64,000 nucleotides of DNA from Phoma sp. XZ068 (lineage: Eukaryota; Ascomycota; Dothideomycetes; Pleosporales; Didymellaceae), in assembly GCA_004835665.1 (NCBI GenBank), contig RBKR01000012.1, positions 682,001 through 746,000 on the forward strand, written 5' to 3'. Below are positions 21,758-32,738 of the stretch, in pieces. A model generated the notes under the pieces. It saw only the letters and a program-made list of their open reading frames with translations. It was not told the DNA's origin and searched no databases. A program made the position numbers and the translations under genes. The stretch's first letter is position 1. Each line of letters opens with the position of its first letter.

Positions 21758-22834
21758 TCAGACCCCTTCTTTCCCTTTCAACTTTAGCCTACGGTCCCTT
21801 ATTCTATGCACGGTATACAGAGTATTGTCCACAAACTTGAACAGCATGATCCCCGCAATCAATACGATCACTGTGAGCGGCGCTGTAATGGAAAAGATCG
21901 TGAATCCTACGGCAGCGCTTGTGAATCGACTACTGTCCTTTAGTCGATCAGTCCCAAGTCCGACTTGCATTGCCGTAAGTACCAGTGCCACGTATATTGT
22001 CGAAATAGTAAGCCATGTAACATTACGGTCAAGGAAAGATCTGTAGTCCTGGTATCGGTTGAAGAAGCCTCGCTGTAGTTGACCTCGTTCACGCTCAGCA
22101 CAACAGCAAAGTCGATATATCCAATTCAGTCGCCCCAACCGAAGCTCGCCATAACACCATCGATCATACACTTTCTTCTCCCCATTGTCATTATTGACTA
22201 TGAGACATGTGTGAAATTTTGTCCCGGCGACTTTGCGGCTGATTTGGCTCCATTGAGCCCACTTGAGATTTGTTGGTACGAGGCCTAGCTCGTGTGCTAT
22301 CCTGAGGTCGCTCTTTCGTCGTATGAGCGAGACATAGGTCCTGAGAAACCCAAGGGCATCTCGGTATACGTCGTCAGACTTGAGGTATGTGTTCCAGATA
22401 TTATAGTCGAGCAAAAAGTTGGGGCACGGTTTGATGAAGATCGTTGCACCTCGCCACGTAAGATGAAGATGGCAGGTCTCCACAACGACTATCTCGCGAC
22501 CAAGGACTTTCTGCATGTGCAAGGGACGACAACAACGCCGTTGTCCTGCAACCCACAGGTGCTTCTCCATACTGTTGACTTTACTAACGTCGAGCTCGTA
22601 TTTGAAGTATTCTTCGAGCTGATCTTTGTCGTCTAGATTTAAAGCTGTTATCTTCTCATTGCTTTTGAAAACGGGTGGTAAAGAGACGTAAGTGCGTTTC
22701 GATGCCGACACTGCTGATTCACTGTTGCCGGAGGGTGGCTCGTCCTGGGGGTGGGCAAAAAAGTCGTCGACGAAATCGGTTGAGTCGGTAAAGGATACGA
22801 CTTCCTCGAAGGGAGGCGTATTGCTATTGGACAT
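21758..22834 (-). CDS. DUF6601-like membrane protein
   Basis: Single exon, 358 aa from the first true ATG at 22834 (MSNSNTPP). The layout matches the fungal DUF6601 family as I remember it: an acidic polar N-terminus; a core with LEEYFKYELDVSKVNSMEKHLW, a PLHMQKVLGREIVVVE segment and LTWRGATIFIKPCPNFLLDYNIW; then YGELRLGRLNWIY; and two C-terminal membrane segments (about residues 275-300 and 315-345). The function of the family is unknown. It lies in a run of lineage-restricted genes. The family name is from pattern memory, so it should be treated as probable. Confidence 0.75.
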   Translation of the reverse strand: MSNSNTPPFEEVVSFTDSTDFVDDFFAHPQDEPPSGNSESAVSASKRTYVSLPPVFKSNEKITALNLDDKDQLEEYFKYELDVSKVNSMEKHLWVAGQRRCCRPLHMQKVLGREIVVVETCHLHLTWRGATIFIKPCPNFLLDYNIWNTYLKSDDVYRDALGFLRTYVSLIRRKSDLRIAHELGLVPTNLKWAQWSQISRKVAGTKFHTCLIVNNDNGEKKVYDRWCYGELRLGRLNWIYRLCCCAERERGQLQRGFFNRYQDYRSFLDRNVTWLTISTIYVALVLTAMQVGLGTDRLKDSSRFTSAAVGFTIFSITAPLTVIVLIAGIMLFKFVDNTLYTVHRIRDRRLKLKGKEGV

Positions 22835-23665
22835 CGCGTGAAGGTGGTGTGTCAAGTCCTTGAACTTCCTGGGCGCATGCCCTCAAGTCAAAAGAGCCTC
22901 CTGTTGGTGCACTTTTATCCCTGCCGAATGTGTCCCCTCACGATAATGAGCTAACTCCAATCAACTCTTACTACTGCATGGCGCCTGCAGAGCTGACACG
23001 AGTTGGTCCGCCCAGCGCGGACCGCAGCGCTTCCAAGGCTGGCACTTTCAAGGTTGCTAGCGCACCTGCAATTCCGTCAGTGCTGCGTACGAACGTTCGG
23101 TACGCCCTTACACTCACAATGATTCGCTAAGCTTAGGTCTGGGAGCACCGCAACGAGGAGTGCAGGGGTCTTATGGTTCTTACCGCATTTGACCCTACCT
23201 CAACTGGCCCCGGGGCGATCGCGCGTTCAGTCTCGCGTCGCAGCGAACTTATTTTGAGATATGCGATCTCTTGCAGAGAAACTGATTTGCTTCGAATGAG
23301 GTGACGGTAGGCAGTACAAAATAGGAACCATGTAAATCGGGATGACGCTGGACACATAGGTAACACGTCTTCGACTTGAAAGTAAGGATCATAATGAGGG
23401 AATAGGGAAGCCGATCTTCCCATTGGAAGACTGTACTTCGGTCACAATCTCCGAGCAAGCTTCCGTCACACTATTGTACGGCCTATTTTCCTTAAGGTCG
23501 AAGGGCTCAGATGCACAGCCATGGTTAGTATGAAGGTAATAAAAGAGGCAACCAATTATGAGAATCAATCAAAGGATGCTTAGGGTAATACTAATATCAT
23601 TTCGCCTGCTACATGCATCCTGCTCTCGCGCAGTATCCCCTACAGCTCTACAGCCCCTACCCACC
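22835..23665. other. Intergenic, nothing seen
   Basis: 831 bp between two minus-strand genes. Only short, motif-free ORFs. Confidence 0.5.
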
Positions 23666-24493
23666 TTACGCCTCAGCAAGCGGACTCCCTCTTTTCTTCA
23701 TTATCTTCCTTATGTCCTTCTGTCCTTCCTGAATCTTCTTTTTCCGGTTGTCCCTTTCGGTCAATAGCCATGCCGTCGATTTCAGTGTTGTCTGTGCCGC
23801 TAGCGCAAACCCAGCAGCAGAAGTAGCACCTCCATCAGCTCCCATGAATGTAAGACCTGCGGCAAACATGACCGCACCAGCAGCGAAGGTAAAGAAGCCC
23901 CCGTCTCGAGTGTTGCCGGCCCCCTTGACTAAATGGTCAAGGAAATGCGGGAACTGGACTTTGGTATTTTGGTTTCCGATCAACTCGACTAGTAGGCGTA
24001 TAAAGACTTGACAGTTGTACTCGTCGTAAGCGTACTTCTTATTAAGCGATCTATCCCAGACTAATTTAGCTATATCACCGAATGTGTTAGCTGAGAAACG
24101 GATCAAACACTGGGCAATGAGGCAGGGGACCAAGCACTTACCGACTTCGTTAATCTGCTCATGTGAATACGCTAATGCCGTGTAGCCTAGCTCCTGGTAG
24201 ACGATTCTCTTTCCCTGGCGGTATCTCCTTTCTACAAACTCTGGTTCGGTTGTCGGTTCGTAGTTGTACGGTTTGTGCTTGTTACCTGTCGCCCGCAGTT
24301 CGTAGCACCAACCGTTGATGCATATGGCCCAATGAGCCACTATATCAATAGGTTTCTTGATACCGAAATCATTGAAGGTCGTAGTTGGCATTATGAACAA
24401 GAACATCTTCCAGGATTTAGGCTCGTTGTATGTTAACCAGGTTTTGTTCATTAAATTCTGCGCTGATGGGTATTCGTATGCATCTCCGGCCAT
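23666..24493 (-). CDS. Candidate papain-fold (NlpC/LRAT/DeSI-like) protein with hydrophobic C-terminal segment
   Basis: Exons 24493-24143 and 24091-23666 give about 258 aa; the frame is also open through the 51-nt intron 24142-24092 (GTAAGT..TTCTCAG). The ATG at 24493 starts MAGDAYEY. Two motifs stand out: AHWAICINGWCYELR (His54) and YDEYNCQVFIRLL (Cys144). A His block before a N-C-[QE]-x-F block is the circularly permuted papain arrangement seen in LRAT and DeSI/PPPDE proteins. A Gly/Ala-rich hydrophobic stretch near residues 188-225 could anchor the protein, and the tail is basic. The enzymatic assignment is inference from the motifs alone. No signal peptide was seen. Confidence 0.65.
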   Translation of the reverse strand: MAGDAYEYPSAQNLMNKTWLTYNEPKSWKMFLFIMPTTTFNDFGIKKPIDIVAHWAICINGWCYELRATGNKHKPYNYEPTTEPEFVERRYRQGKRIVYQELGYTALAYSHEQINEVGKCLVPCLIAQCLIRFSANTFGDIAKLVWDRSLNKKYAYDEYNCQVFIRLLVELIGNQNTKVQFPHFLDHLVKGAGNTRDGGFFTFAAGAVMFAAGLTFMGADGGATSAAGFALAAQTTLKSTAWLLTERDNRKKKIQEGQKDIRKIMKKRGSPLAEA

Positions 24494-26501
24494 GTTGTTG
24501 GTCCGACTTATCGCTAAGTCTTAATGTTGAGGCCGAGTCCGTCTGCTGTGGCCGATATCTACTTCTAATAATTACGTAGAGCTGCAGGCAGTCCGAGGAG
24601 CGAGCATTACAATCGTATTTACATTAGATGATCTCTAGCAGAGCCGCATTAATGCTGCTATGCCTGAACGTATGTGTTGTCGTCCCGCCTCTGGGAGTGG
24701 TGTATCATGCGGCGACTTATCTAGCTAAATTAAGTGGCTCTGTGCATAAGCTGACCACCAACTGCGTCAGCCACCTCCCGCACCCAGGGCAGTGTATGTG
24801 AGAAACCCTAACAAGTCCGGCTAGGTGTAAAATGGCGCCCGCCAAGCGGTCTTGAAAGAAACGATCGCTTTCCTATTTGAGTAAGTGCGCAGCACTGCCT
24901 ATCCATGGATAAAGTTGATGGCCTCACAATGTTGATCCCGAAACGACTCAGTTCTGCCCCTCGCCCAGTTCCTCCACTACTCGTTGGAGGATGCGATGAT
25001 CACTTCTGACTACGGCCGAAAGACGTCTTGGCTGCTTTGTGGCCTTTGGAGGCGCAAGGCTGAAGTGATAACTATTCGTATCGTTAGGCTGTACAATGCT
25101 TGTGCCTAGCGATACTCCCGATATCTCGAAATGCTGAAGCAGGGCTGGGATCTGCTCAATATTACACACCAACAAATACCGAGTGCAAGGCTTTTCCCTC
25201 CTGTGAAGAGTGCGAGAGTGCGTGGAAGCGACTGCGAGTGACGGCGTTGTATGTTGTTTTGGCCCCCAACTTGCCGTTCACAATGTGAGGATCAGGCGTC
25301 AAGCTTGCAAAACGATGGGGCCATCGCAGTGTATCAAGATGCCGTGTGTTTAGCTTCTCAAGCCGAGCCGTGCGCTCTCGGGCTGCATGGTCATTGCCTA
25401 GGTCTCTCTTGTTGCAGCAACTACAAGAATATAGCTGCGACTGCGCCGGCTCGTGACACAAAATAGAGTGGCGCAACCGTTCAGTGCAATAATCCAAACT
25501 CTATTACTGTCAATGCTTGAAGTGGTGTGAAGCGATGATTGTGTGTTTAAACAATACCTACCTAGGTAGATTGAGGGACAGCAGGGAGCACAAAAGGGAT
25601 TTACGCAGGCGTAAGTCTACAAGGATAGACACAGTGTCAGCCAGCGTCCGCAATTATGTAGACTAAAGAATCCTCAAGCTTCAAATGAATTGATGTCATG
25701 TAAGTTAAGATTGATAGGGACAACAGATTCGAGCAAATCAAGAAGACCAATACTTAGGACTGCATTCCCAAAATGAGACCTTGATAGATGGCGAATCAGA
25801 TAGGAGAACTTGTGTCTAGCTTCCTATAGTGGCACATGGAAGATGTGCTTGTTCGAAGTGATTTTATTTGAGCAACTGACTTTTGCACGAAGTGAAAACG
25901 AGGAGGCGAGAATGGAAAGTAGAAGGAGAGACCAACGATGGATTTGATGTAAGAAACTCGTCACCTTAGCAACCAGGGTCTTATGATTAACCTCTATCAA
26001 CAAGTGCATGAAGCTAAATTCCACAAGGTCAGCTCAACCATGGCTCCAAGTAGACTCACATCATCACGGAACCAAAGAACCACCCCACAGTGCCTGAGTA
26101 AGATATAAATCCCCCCCCCCCCCCCCCCCCCCGCAGCCGTTAACGAAATGACCACGGCGCGTCCTCGACCGCCAACGCAGACCAGTGATAATGAGCTATC
26201 ATTGACAGATCGATCTGAGGTCTAAAATGGGGACGAAGCCTGTGAACATTGTACTCGTGTTCATTCCGGCTTGCCTTTGTTTCGTTGTCATGTTCATGGA
26301 TTTGCTGTGGACATTTCAATCTGGCGAGTTTGTGGGTTGCGTTGTGGGCACGGCGAATATAGTATTAGGCGAATCAATATAGCCACAACGAAGATTTTCA
26401 GTCAGAATACTCGATATCATGATATTCTCTAATATTCTCCCATACTTCTAGTTTTCTACTACCCATAGTCGTCCTTATTATCTACTTTTGAGCACTACAT
26501 C
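24494..26501. repeat. 2-kb intergenic region with 22-nt poly-C tract and a TACCTAGGTA palindrome
   Basis: No gene was recognised. A run of 22 cytosines lies at 26111-26132, and a perfect TACCTAGGTA palindrome at 25559-25568. The longest ORF here (111 aa, minus strand, 25162-25497) has no motif and is not supported. Confidence 0.55.
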
Positions 26502-28440
26502 TCACCTCGACTCCCCCTCTTCGACTTCCTCCTCGACATCCTTCTTCTTCAACGTCGGCAGTCTAATCGCCAAGACCAGAGCGTTCGCAATGACAAACAC
26601 GACAATCGCGGAGATGAACGTGACTTTCAAGCTGCGGTCGTAGGCGGTAACGACTTGGGCTTGGTGTTTTGCATCGAGGTCGATGATACTGCGGACGGAT
26701 TTGCGGACGGTCTGAATGATCTGCGGCATGTTAACGGAGGCTCGTTAAGTACATGGAGGAGGAAGCTGCTATTTAAGCGAGTAATGAGGGAGACATACCT
26801 CATCTTTATGCCGTCCCGTAACAAGCGCATTCAAATACGCAGTCAACGCATTCTGCAAAATCAAACTACTAAACGACACGCCCATCACCACGCCTAAACT
26901 GCGCCACAGAAGCAACGTGCTCGTCATAACGGCCTGGTCTTCCTGCGTGCTGGTTGCCAGGACGGCGAGAGACGTCGCGGGGAACGAGAGACCCTGGCCG
27001 ATGCTCGAGGGGATGAGGAAGATGGTTGCGAGCCATGTTGGAATAGCGTCCCACATGCTCGACAGAGACACGCTGCCGATGAGCATTGCTAGCGTGCCGA
27101 CGACAATGAGCCATTTCATTCGTCCCGTGGCGGTCATGATGAAGCCGCAGCTCACGCCGCAGATGGTGAGCGCGACGGATGGTCCGCCGAGTCGGAAGCC
27201 AGACATAGATGCGGATTCGAGTTTTACGGCCTGGAAGTAGAGCGGGGCGTTGAAGAGGATGGTGTTGATACCCATGGCGGCGAAGAAGTTGTTGAAGACT
27301 AGACTGCCGCGCGGGCGGCTGAAGAGCATGGGGAGAGGCATGACGGCCCTCTTGGCGTGCTTTTCAACGTATATCAAGACGGAGCCTGCTAGGCCGGCGA
27401 CTACGAGCGCGGTGATGACGATGGGGTGTTTCCAGGGGTAGACGTTGCCGCCGAGATTCAAGCCTAGGATGAGAGCGGCGACAGACCAAGTGAGGAGGAA
27501 GGACCCGGCGAAGTCGAAGCCGCGCATTGCGTCGCGGATTCCGAGGCCTGAGCGCGCGTGGAGGTTGGGGCCGAGGGTAGAGGGCGTGGTAAGGAAGGCG
27601 TTGATTAAGAGGAGGATGAAGATGGGGATCTGGAGGGCAAAGGTCATACGCCAGCCGAGCTTGTCGCATAAGAAGCCGCCGAATGCTGCACCGCACGCGG
27701 AGCCACCGCCATAGAAGAGGTTGATGTACGCTTGATACGTGCCGCGGACTTCGATACTGACGAGATCGTTGGTCATAACATTGCCCATAGAGAGAACGCC
27801 GGCTGCGCCTATGCCACAGAAGGCGCGGGCGGCGATGAAGGAGCCGATGGATTGAGCGAAGGCACACCATGCTGTGGTTGCTGAGATCAGGACAAGTCCG
27901 CCGAGATACAATGGACGACGACCAATGGTGTCGGAGAGGCGCCCCATGAGTGGCTGGAGGGATGTCGAAGTGAGAAGGAATGCTGTCGAAAGCCATGACG
28001 CTGAGTTTGAGGCGTGGAAGTACGATGTGATGACGGGGTGACTTGACGCCATGAGAGTTGAATCGAACATTGCAACCTCGAAAAGTTAGCATCATTTTCA
28101 CAATAGCTCGAAGCAAGTTTATAGTGACAAGAGAGCTTACAAAATATCCCATCAATATCCCGCCAAACACACATCGGAACCTCCAAGCAGGTACACCCTC
28201 CAGCAATCCATTTTTCTGAAATCGCACAAGATGCTCAGCTTCCGCCCTCGAGATGGTCTTTCTCAGCTCCGGGAACTGCGGCACTTCTTGTCCGCCCTCT
28301 CCAATCTCTTGCGCAGCCAGAACATCCTCCTCTTGAATTGGCACAGGGTCCGCTTGGCGCAGGCCTGGCGATGCGAGAAGGGGAGTCCGCTCCGAGGGAC
28401 CGGTAATGGATGTCGCACCGGCACGCACAGGGGAGGGCAT
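26502..28440 (-). CDS. MFS transporter, Vba/Fnx1-like (14-TM DHA2 type)
   Basis: Exons 28440-28141, 28076-26799 and 26720-26502 give 598 aa. The N-terminal tail contains SERTPLLA, a dileucine-type vacuolar sorting-like motif common in this group. The first membrane segment ends at the first intron; then come VAMFDSTLMASSHPVI and WLSTAFLLTSTSLQPLMGRLSDTIGRRP, the MFS signature loop. About 14 hydrophobic segments follow, the last one in exon 3 (TFISAIVVFVIANALVLAI). Homologues are vacuolar basic amino acid transporters and multidrug pumps; the substrate here is not determinable. Introns are 64 and 78 nt. The gene is divergent from the amidotransferase-like gene with about 250 bp between the two ATGs. 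Confidence 0.93.
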
Positions 28441-28694
28441 ATCGATAACGGCCTTGACAACCAACTTCACTCCTCAACGTTCACGCCAAGAAGATTGTTT
28501 GGAGTGGAAGTGGTGATGTGAATTCGAGACGAGCGTCATCGGCGTCGAACATTGACAAAGCCGCGCCGCAGCGGCACCTCTACCGACGCTCCATCCCGCA
28601 TTGAGTTAACGCACCCGAGGTTCGCCGCCCTGCATCGTTATCAACTATCAAATGCCACGTGCTTGCATTCGTGCTCCTAAACTCCACACACAAC

Positions 28695-29540
28695 ATGAAG
28701 ACACCGCTGCGGATAGCAATTCTCCAGTGCGATACACCGCCGCCACATGTCGTGGCCTTGTATGGGGCTTATGACCGCATCTTCAGCACGCTGCTTGAGA
28801 AGGCCGCGGAGGGGCTTGGCCTGGATCCGAAGAGGGACCTCGAGTTGAGTGCCTTTGAAGTTGTGACAAAGCAGGAGTATCCAGACTTGGAGAATGTGGA
28901 TGCGGTGCTCATCAGCGGATCAAGTGAGTGGGACTATTATCTTCATGATTGTGAATGCAGATGCTAAGCAGTACAGAACACAACTCGTTTGACAACGATC
29001 CTTGGATTCTCAAGCTCGTTGACTTTACAGAGAAGGTGCTGAAGCAAGATCGTGTGCGCCTTATTGGAGTGTGCTTTGGACACCAAATCATCGGCAGAGC
29101 AATGGGTGTCAAGGTCGGTCGCAGCGATATCGGGTGGGAGATCTCGGTATTGCCTGTGGAGCTTACAGCGAAGGGCAAGGAGGTGTTCCAGCAAGATACT
29201 CTTGTGAGTCAGATGCTATGTTTCTACGATTCTATACTTATTTCAACAGGCGATTCACCAAATGCACAAGGATATTGTGTTCGAGTACCCCGAAGGTGTG
29301 GAGAAGCTTGGCGCTTCACCGCGCTGCTTGACGCAGGGCATGTACCAGCAAAGCAGACTGATTACGGTGCAAGGGCATCCAGAGTTCCACGAGGGCATTG
29401 TGAGTCGGTTGGTCAAGATGCGGCACGAGCAGGGGATTTTTGAGGACGAGCAGGCGAGAGATGCGCTGAGTCGGGTGGGCGACAAGCACGACGGCGTGGT
29501 TATCGCGCAGGCGTTTTTGAGGTTCTTGTTAGAGGATTGA
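28695..29540 (+). CDS. Class I glutamine amidotransferase-like protein
   Basis: Exons 28695-28923, 28977-29203 and 29250-29540 give 248 aa. The GATase1 triad is visible: nucleophile Cys109 in GVCFGHQI, His195 and Glu197 in VQGHPEF. The oxyanion-strand ISGSKHNSFDNDPWI is also present after splicing. The protein is a stand-alone GMP-synthase-like glutaminase domain, like yeast YLR126C, with no synthetase partner domain. The real substrate of this family is not settled; cytosolic gamma-glutamyl hydrolase or amidotransferase activity is inference. Introns are 53 and 46 nt with good consensus, and phases 1 and 0 agree. Confidence 0.93.
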
Positions 29541-30207
29541 GTTGCAATCTAACTGCTACCATCTGGTTGTCGCAGAAGTGTCACGAGAACAAGAAGCATT
29601 ATGCACCAGTTTGACAGGATAAGAGAGAGTACCATGTGAGGTCATCGAAGGATCGAATCTAGCTACTTACAATATCGAGGCTTTACAACACGAACTTTTC
29701 CGGATAGTGGCAAATCGGACGCACTGCGGAATGCGGCATAGTCGTGGAAGTACGGGAGGACCCTTTGTGCTCCCAGGCTGTTGTCTTGTGTATGACAAGC
29801 TTGCGCAATGGGAGCGTGGGTGCAGCACATGTGAAGTGGCCTCTTCAGCCAGTGTAGTCCCTTCCAATAGTCCCAACTCACCAAACGAGCATATGTTGTT
29901 GTTGGTGAAAGGTGCATTGTAGCGACGGCAACGAGCCCCTAGCGCGGCGTCTGATAGGCTGTCGGGCAGTGACAGGTTCAACGGGGTGGCGCATCGACAC
30001 TGACGAAAGCGGATGATTGCGACGCTTTCCTTGGAGAGCATTGCGCGATACGACAGCAGATCCTCCACGACACTCGTTAGACACGCCCCTCTACTTCACG
30101 CTCACCGGCCGCGCCGCACAGAGCTCGTTCTCCCTTACGACGTTTAATACACTGCGCAGTTACTGCATGTCTTCCTGCTGACATCTACTGGACCCCTGCC
30201 CTCCACC
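29541..30207. other. Intergenic, nothing seen
   Basis: 667 bp between two plus-strand genes. It should include the ynd1 promoter; no clear element was identified. Confidence 0.5.
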
Positions 30208-32440
30208 ATGGGAAAGTGTAGGCCGCCCTCGACCGCCCCGCATTCCGCAGGTTGCTGACAAGATTTGGGCTGTAGGGCGATATGGCGTGGTCCTCGACGC
30301 GGGTTCCTCTGTACGCACCCGTCCATGGCCCGAAGTGGCCTCTTGCTAACGGCCATAGGGGACGCGCGTCCACATCTACCGCTGGCTGAACAGCGACGCC
30401 GCGCGCAAGGGCGCAACAGACGCACAACTGCACGCCCTGCCCGTCATAGAGACCGACAAGAAGTGGACCAAGAAGATCCACCCCGGCATCTCGACCTTCG
30501 GCGACCACCCGCACGATGTCGGCCCCGACCACCTCGACAAGCTGCTCAACCATGCCCTCAAGCACATCCCGCTCGATGAAGTCTCGAATACGCCGCTCTT
30601 CCTGCTTGCCACCGCTGGCATGCGCATACTGCCGCCTGTGCAGCGCAAGGAAGTGCTGAAAGAGGTCTGCGACTACGCACACAAGAACACAAAGTTCCAG
30701 CTGCCCGACTGTGACGTCCATGTGCAGGTCATACCGGGCGAAACAGAGGGCTTGTATGGCTGGATAGCGGCGAACTACCTCCTCGGCGGATTCGATAAGC
30801 CGCAGAACCACGACCACGGCAAAGATCACAACACATATGGTTTCCTAGACATGGGCGGCGCCTCTGCGCAGATTGCATTCGCGCCGAATGCGACAGAAGC
30901 CGAGAAGCATGCAAACGACTTAACGCTCATGCGATTGCGGACAATTGATGGAACGCCGTTGGAGTACAAGGTCTTTGTCACGACATGGCTGGGTTTTGGC
31001 GTTAATCAGGCCCGGCAGCGATATGTGAAGGCACTTATCGACTCAACATCCTCCAAGGAGCTACCAGATCCCTGCTTACCTGCTGACTTGGAGGTCGAGG
31101 TCACAGAAGACGGAAAATTCATTGAAATCGACTCGGACGACGAGGATGACGAGGATGAGAAACCCGCTGCGAAACTTCACGGCACCGGAAAGTTTCAAGA
31201 ATGTCTGCACCAAACATTCCCTTTGCTGGAAAAAGAGAAGGAATGCCTGGATGAGCCCTGTCTGCTGAACGGACAGCACGTCCCCGCGATTGACTTTGAC
31301 GTCAACCACTTCGTAGGCGTATCAGAGTACTGGCACACAACGCACGAGATCTTCGAGGACAAGCACAAGGACAAGGCATACGACTTCAAGACATACCAAG
31401 AGCGTGTGAGCGAGTTCTGCAATCAGGACTGGAAACACATTCAGAAGGGCATAGACAAAGGCAAATGGGGAAAGAAGGTTGATGAGGAGAAGGCGCGCGA
31501 AGTCTGCTTCAAAGCATCATGGATCATCAACATGCTACACGATGGTATTGGCGTGCCGCGTGTGGGCATCGAACCGCTCCCCGACTCGAAGAACACCACC
31601 AAAGCCGTCCTCGACCACGCAAAAGAAAAAGGCTTCCTCGACCCCTTCCAGGCCGTCAACAAGATCAACGACGTGGAAGTATCCTGGACCCTCGGCAAAA
31701 TGGTCCTATACGCATCCTCCGAAGTCCCTCCCCCAGACGAGAAAGCTCTCGCAGTAGGCTTTGGCTCCAACGAGCCCGGCATACCCAAGGACTTCCAATA
31801 CCCCGGTGGCTCGTACCTCCCATGGAAACACGACCCACTGGACGACGATAACTGGCACCGCCTCTTTGTCGAAAATCCATCTCGCATCCCCGCGCTCCTC
31901 GTCATGATCGTCATCGTCGTGGTGATCTTCGGCATCATCCTCGGCAAAGAAAAACGCACCATCGTCCGACAATACGCCGTCTCCCTCTTCAAGAAGAAGC
32001 CCGGCAAAACCCACATGCCTCTCAAAGGCAAACGCCGCGGTTTCTTGCCCTCCAAGCTGTTCGGCTTGGGCTCAGGATCGGGACAAAGCTACGAGCGCGT
32101 TGACGCTGGCGAAGATGGCCTCTCACATAACGAATTCGAATTGGAGGAGACCTATCTCGATAGCTCTGATGACGACCGCCATTTCTCTGATGACTCCGAG
32201 GGGTCCAGAGTAGGCAGGACGAGCGGCTGGGCCACGCCGCAGGTCAAGTCTAGCGAGCCTCTTACTCCCAACTATGGGCAGGGTGACTTGGTCAGCGCGG
32301 GACAAAGTCTGGGCCTGGGGCCGCTGAATGCAATTGACAGGGGAGGATTGTTGAGTCGGACAGACAGCAGGGAGAGGATTAGAAGTCGAGCGAGTAGTCC
32401 GAAAAGAGCACGGAGCAAAATGGGTAGTCTGGACGAATGA
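30208..32440 (+). CDS. ynd1: Golgi apyrase (GDA1/CD39 nucleoside diphosphatase)
   Basis: Exons 30208-30217, 30276-30310 and 30359-32440 give 708 aa. The first coding exon is only 10 nt (MGK plus one base). Splicing builds the first apyrase conserved region VVLDAGSSGTRVHIYRW exactly. Further conserved regions are LATAGMR (about 98-104), GETEGLYGWIAANY (about 142-155) and GFLDMGGASAQIAF (about 176-189). One C-terminal membrane segment (about 524-544) follows a long lumenal domain, then a 160-residue cytosolic tail rich in Ser and Asp. This matches Ynd1 rather than Gda1 by topology: the catalytic domain is first and the anchor is C-terminal. The enzyme hydrolyses UDP/GDP in the Golgi, supporting nucleotide-sugar exchange for glycosylation. 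Confidence 0.95.
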
Positions 32441-32738
32441 TCCGTTTCGGAATGGTTGTGTGCATGGGTCTGGCGTTTTCACGATCTTTGGTGTTTGATA
32501 GATGGGCAAGGGTAGATATGTGGTTTATCTGGCGATGGCGTTTTCACCGGAGGGAAGATATCACGGTCATACTAGCGAAGTCATGAGTATTGCAATTGAA
32601 ACTACACCACACACCAACGCCACTACCTCTTCAATTCCTCTCAATTCCACGCTCTGCACTACACCACCTGTGGATTCAAACGTCCAGCTCAACCCCATCC
32701 CAGCAAAGACTATCTACGCCCACCTACTCACGCACAGC

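Noticed and set aside
25162..25497. 111-aa minus-strand ORF
   Set aside because: No signal peptide, domain or splice context; typical chance ORF in a long spacer.
30185..30829. 214-aa minus-strand open frame over the start of ynd1
   Set aside because: Antisense to well-supported apyrase exons; no domain.
31441..32055. 204-aa minus-strand open frame
   Set aside because: Antisense shadow of ynd1 coding sequence.
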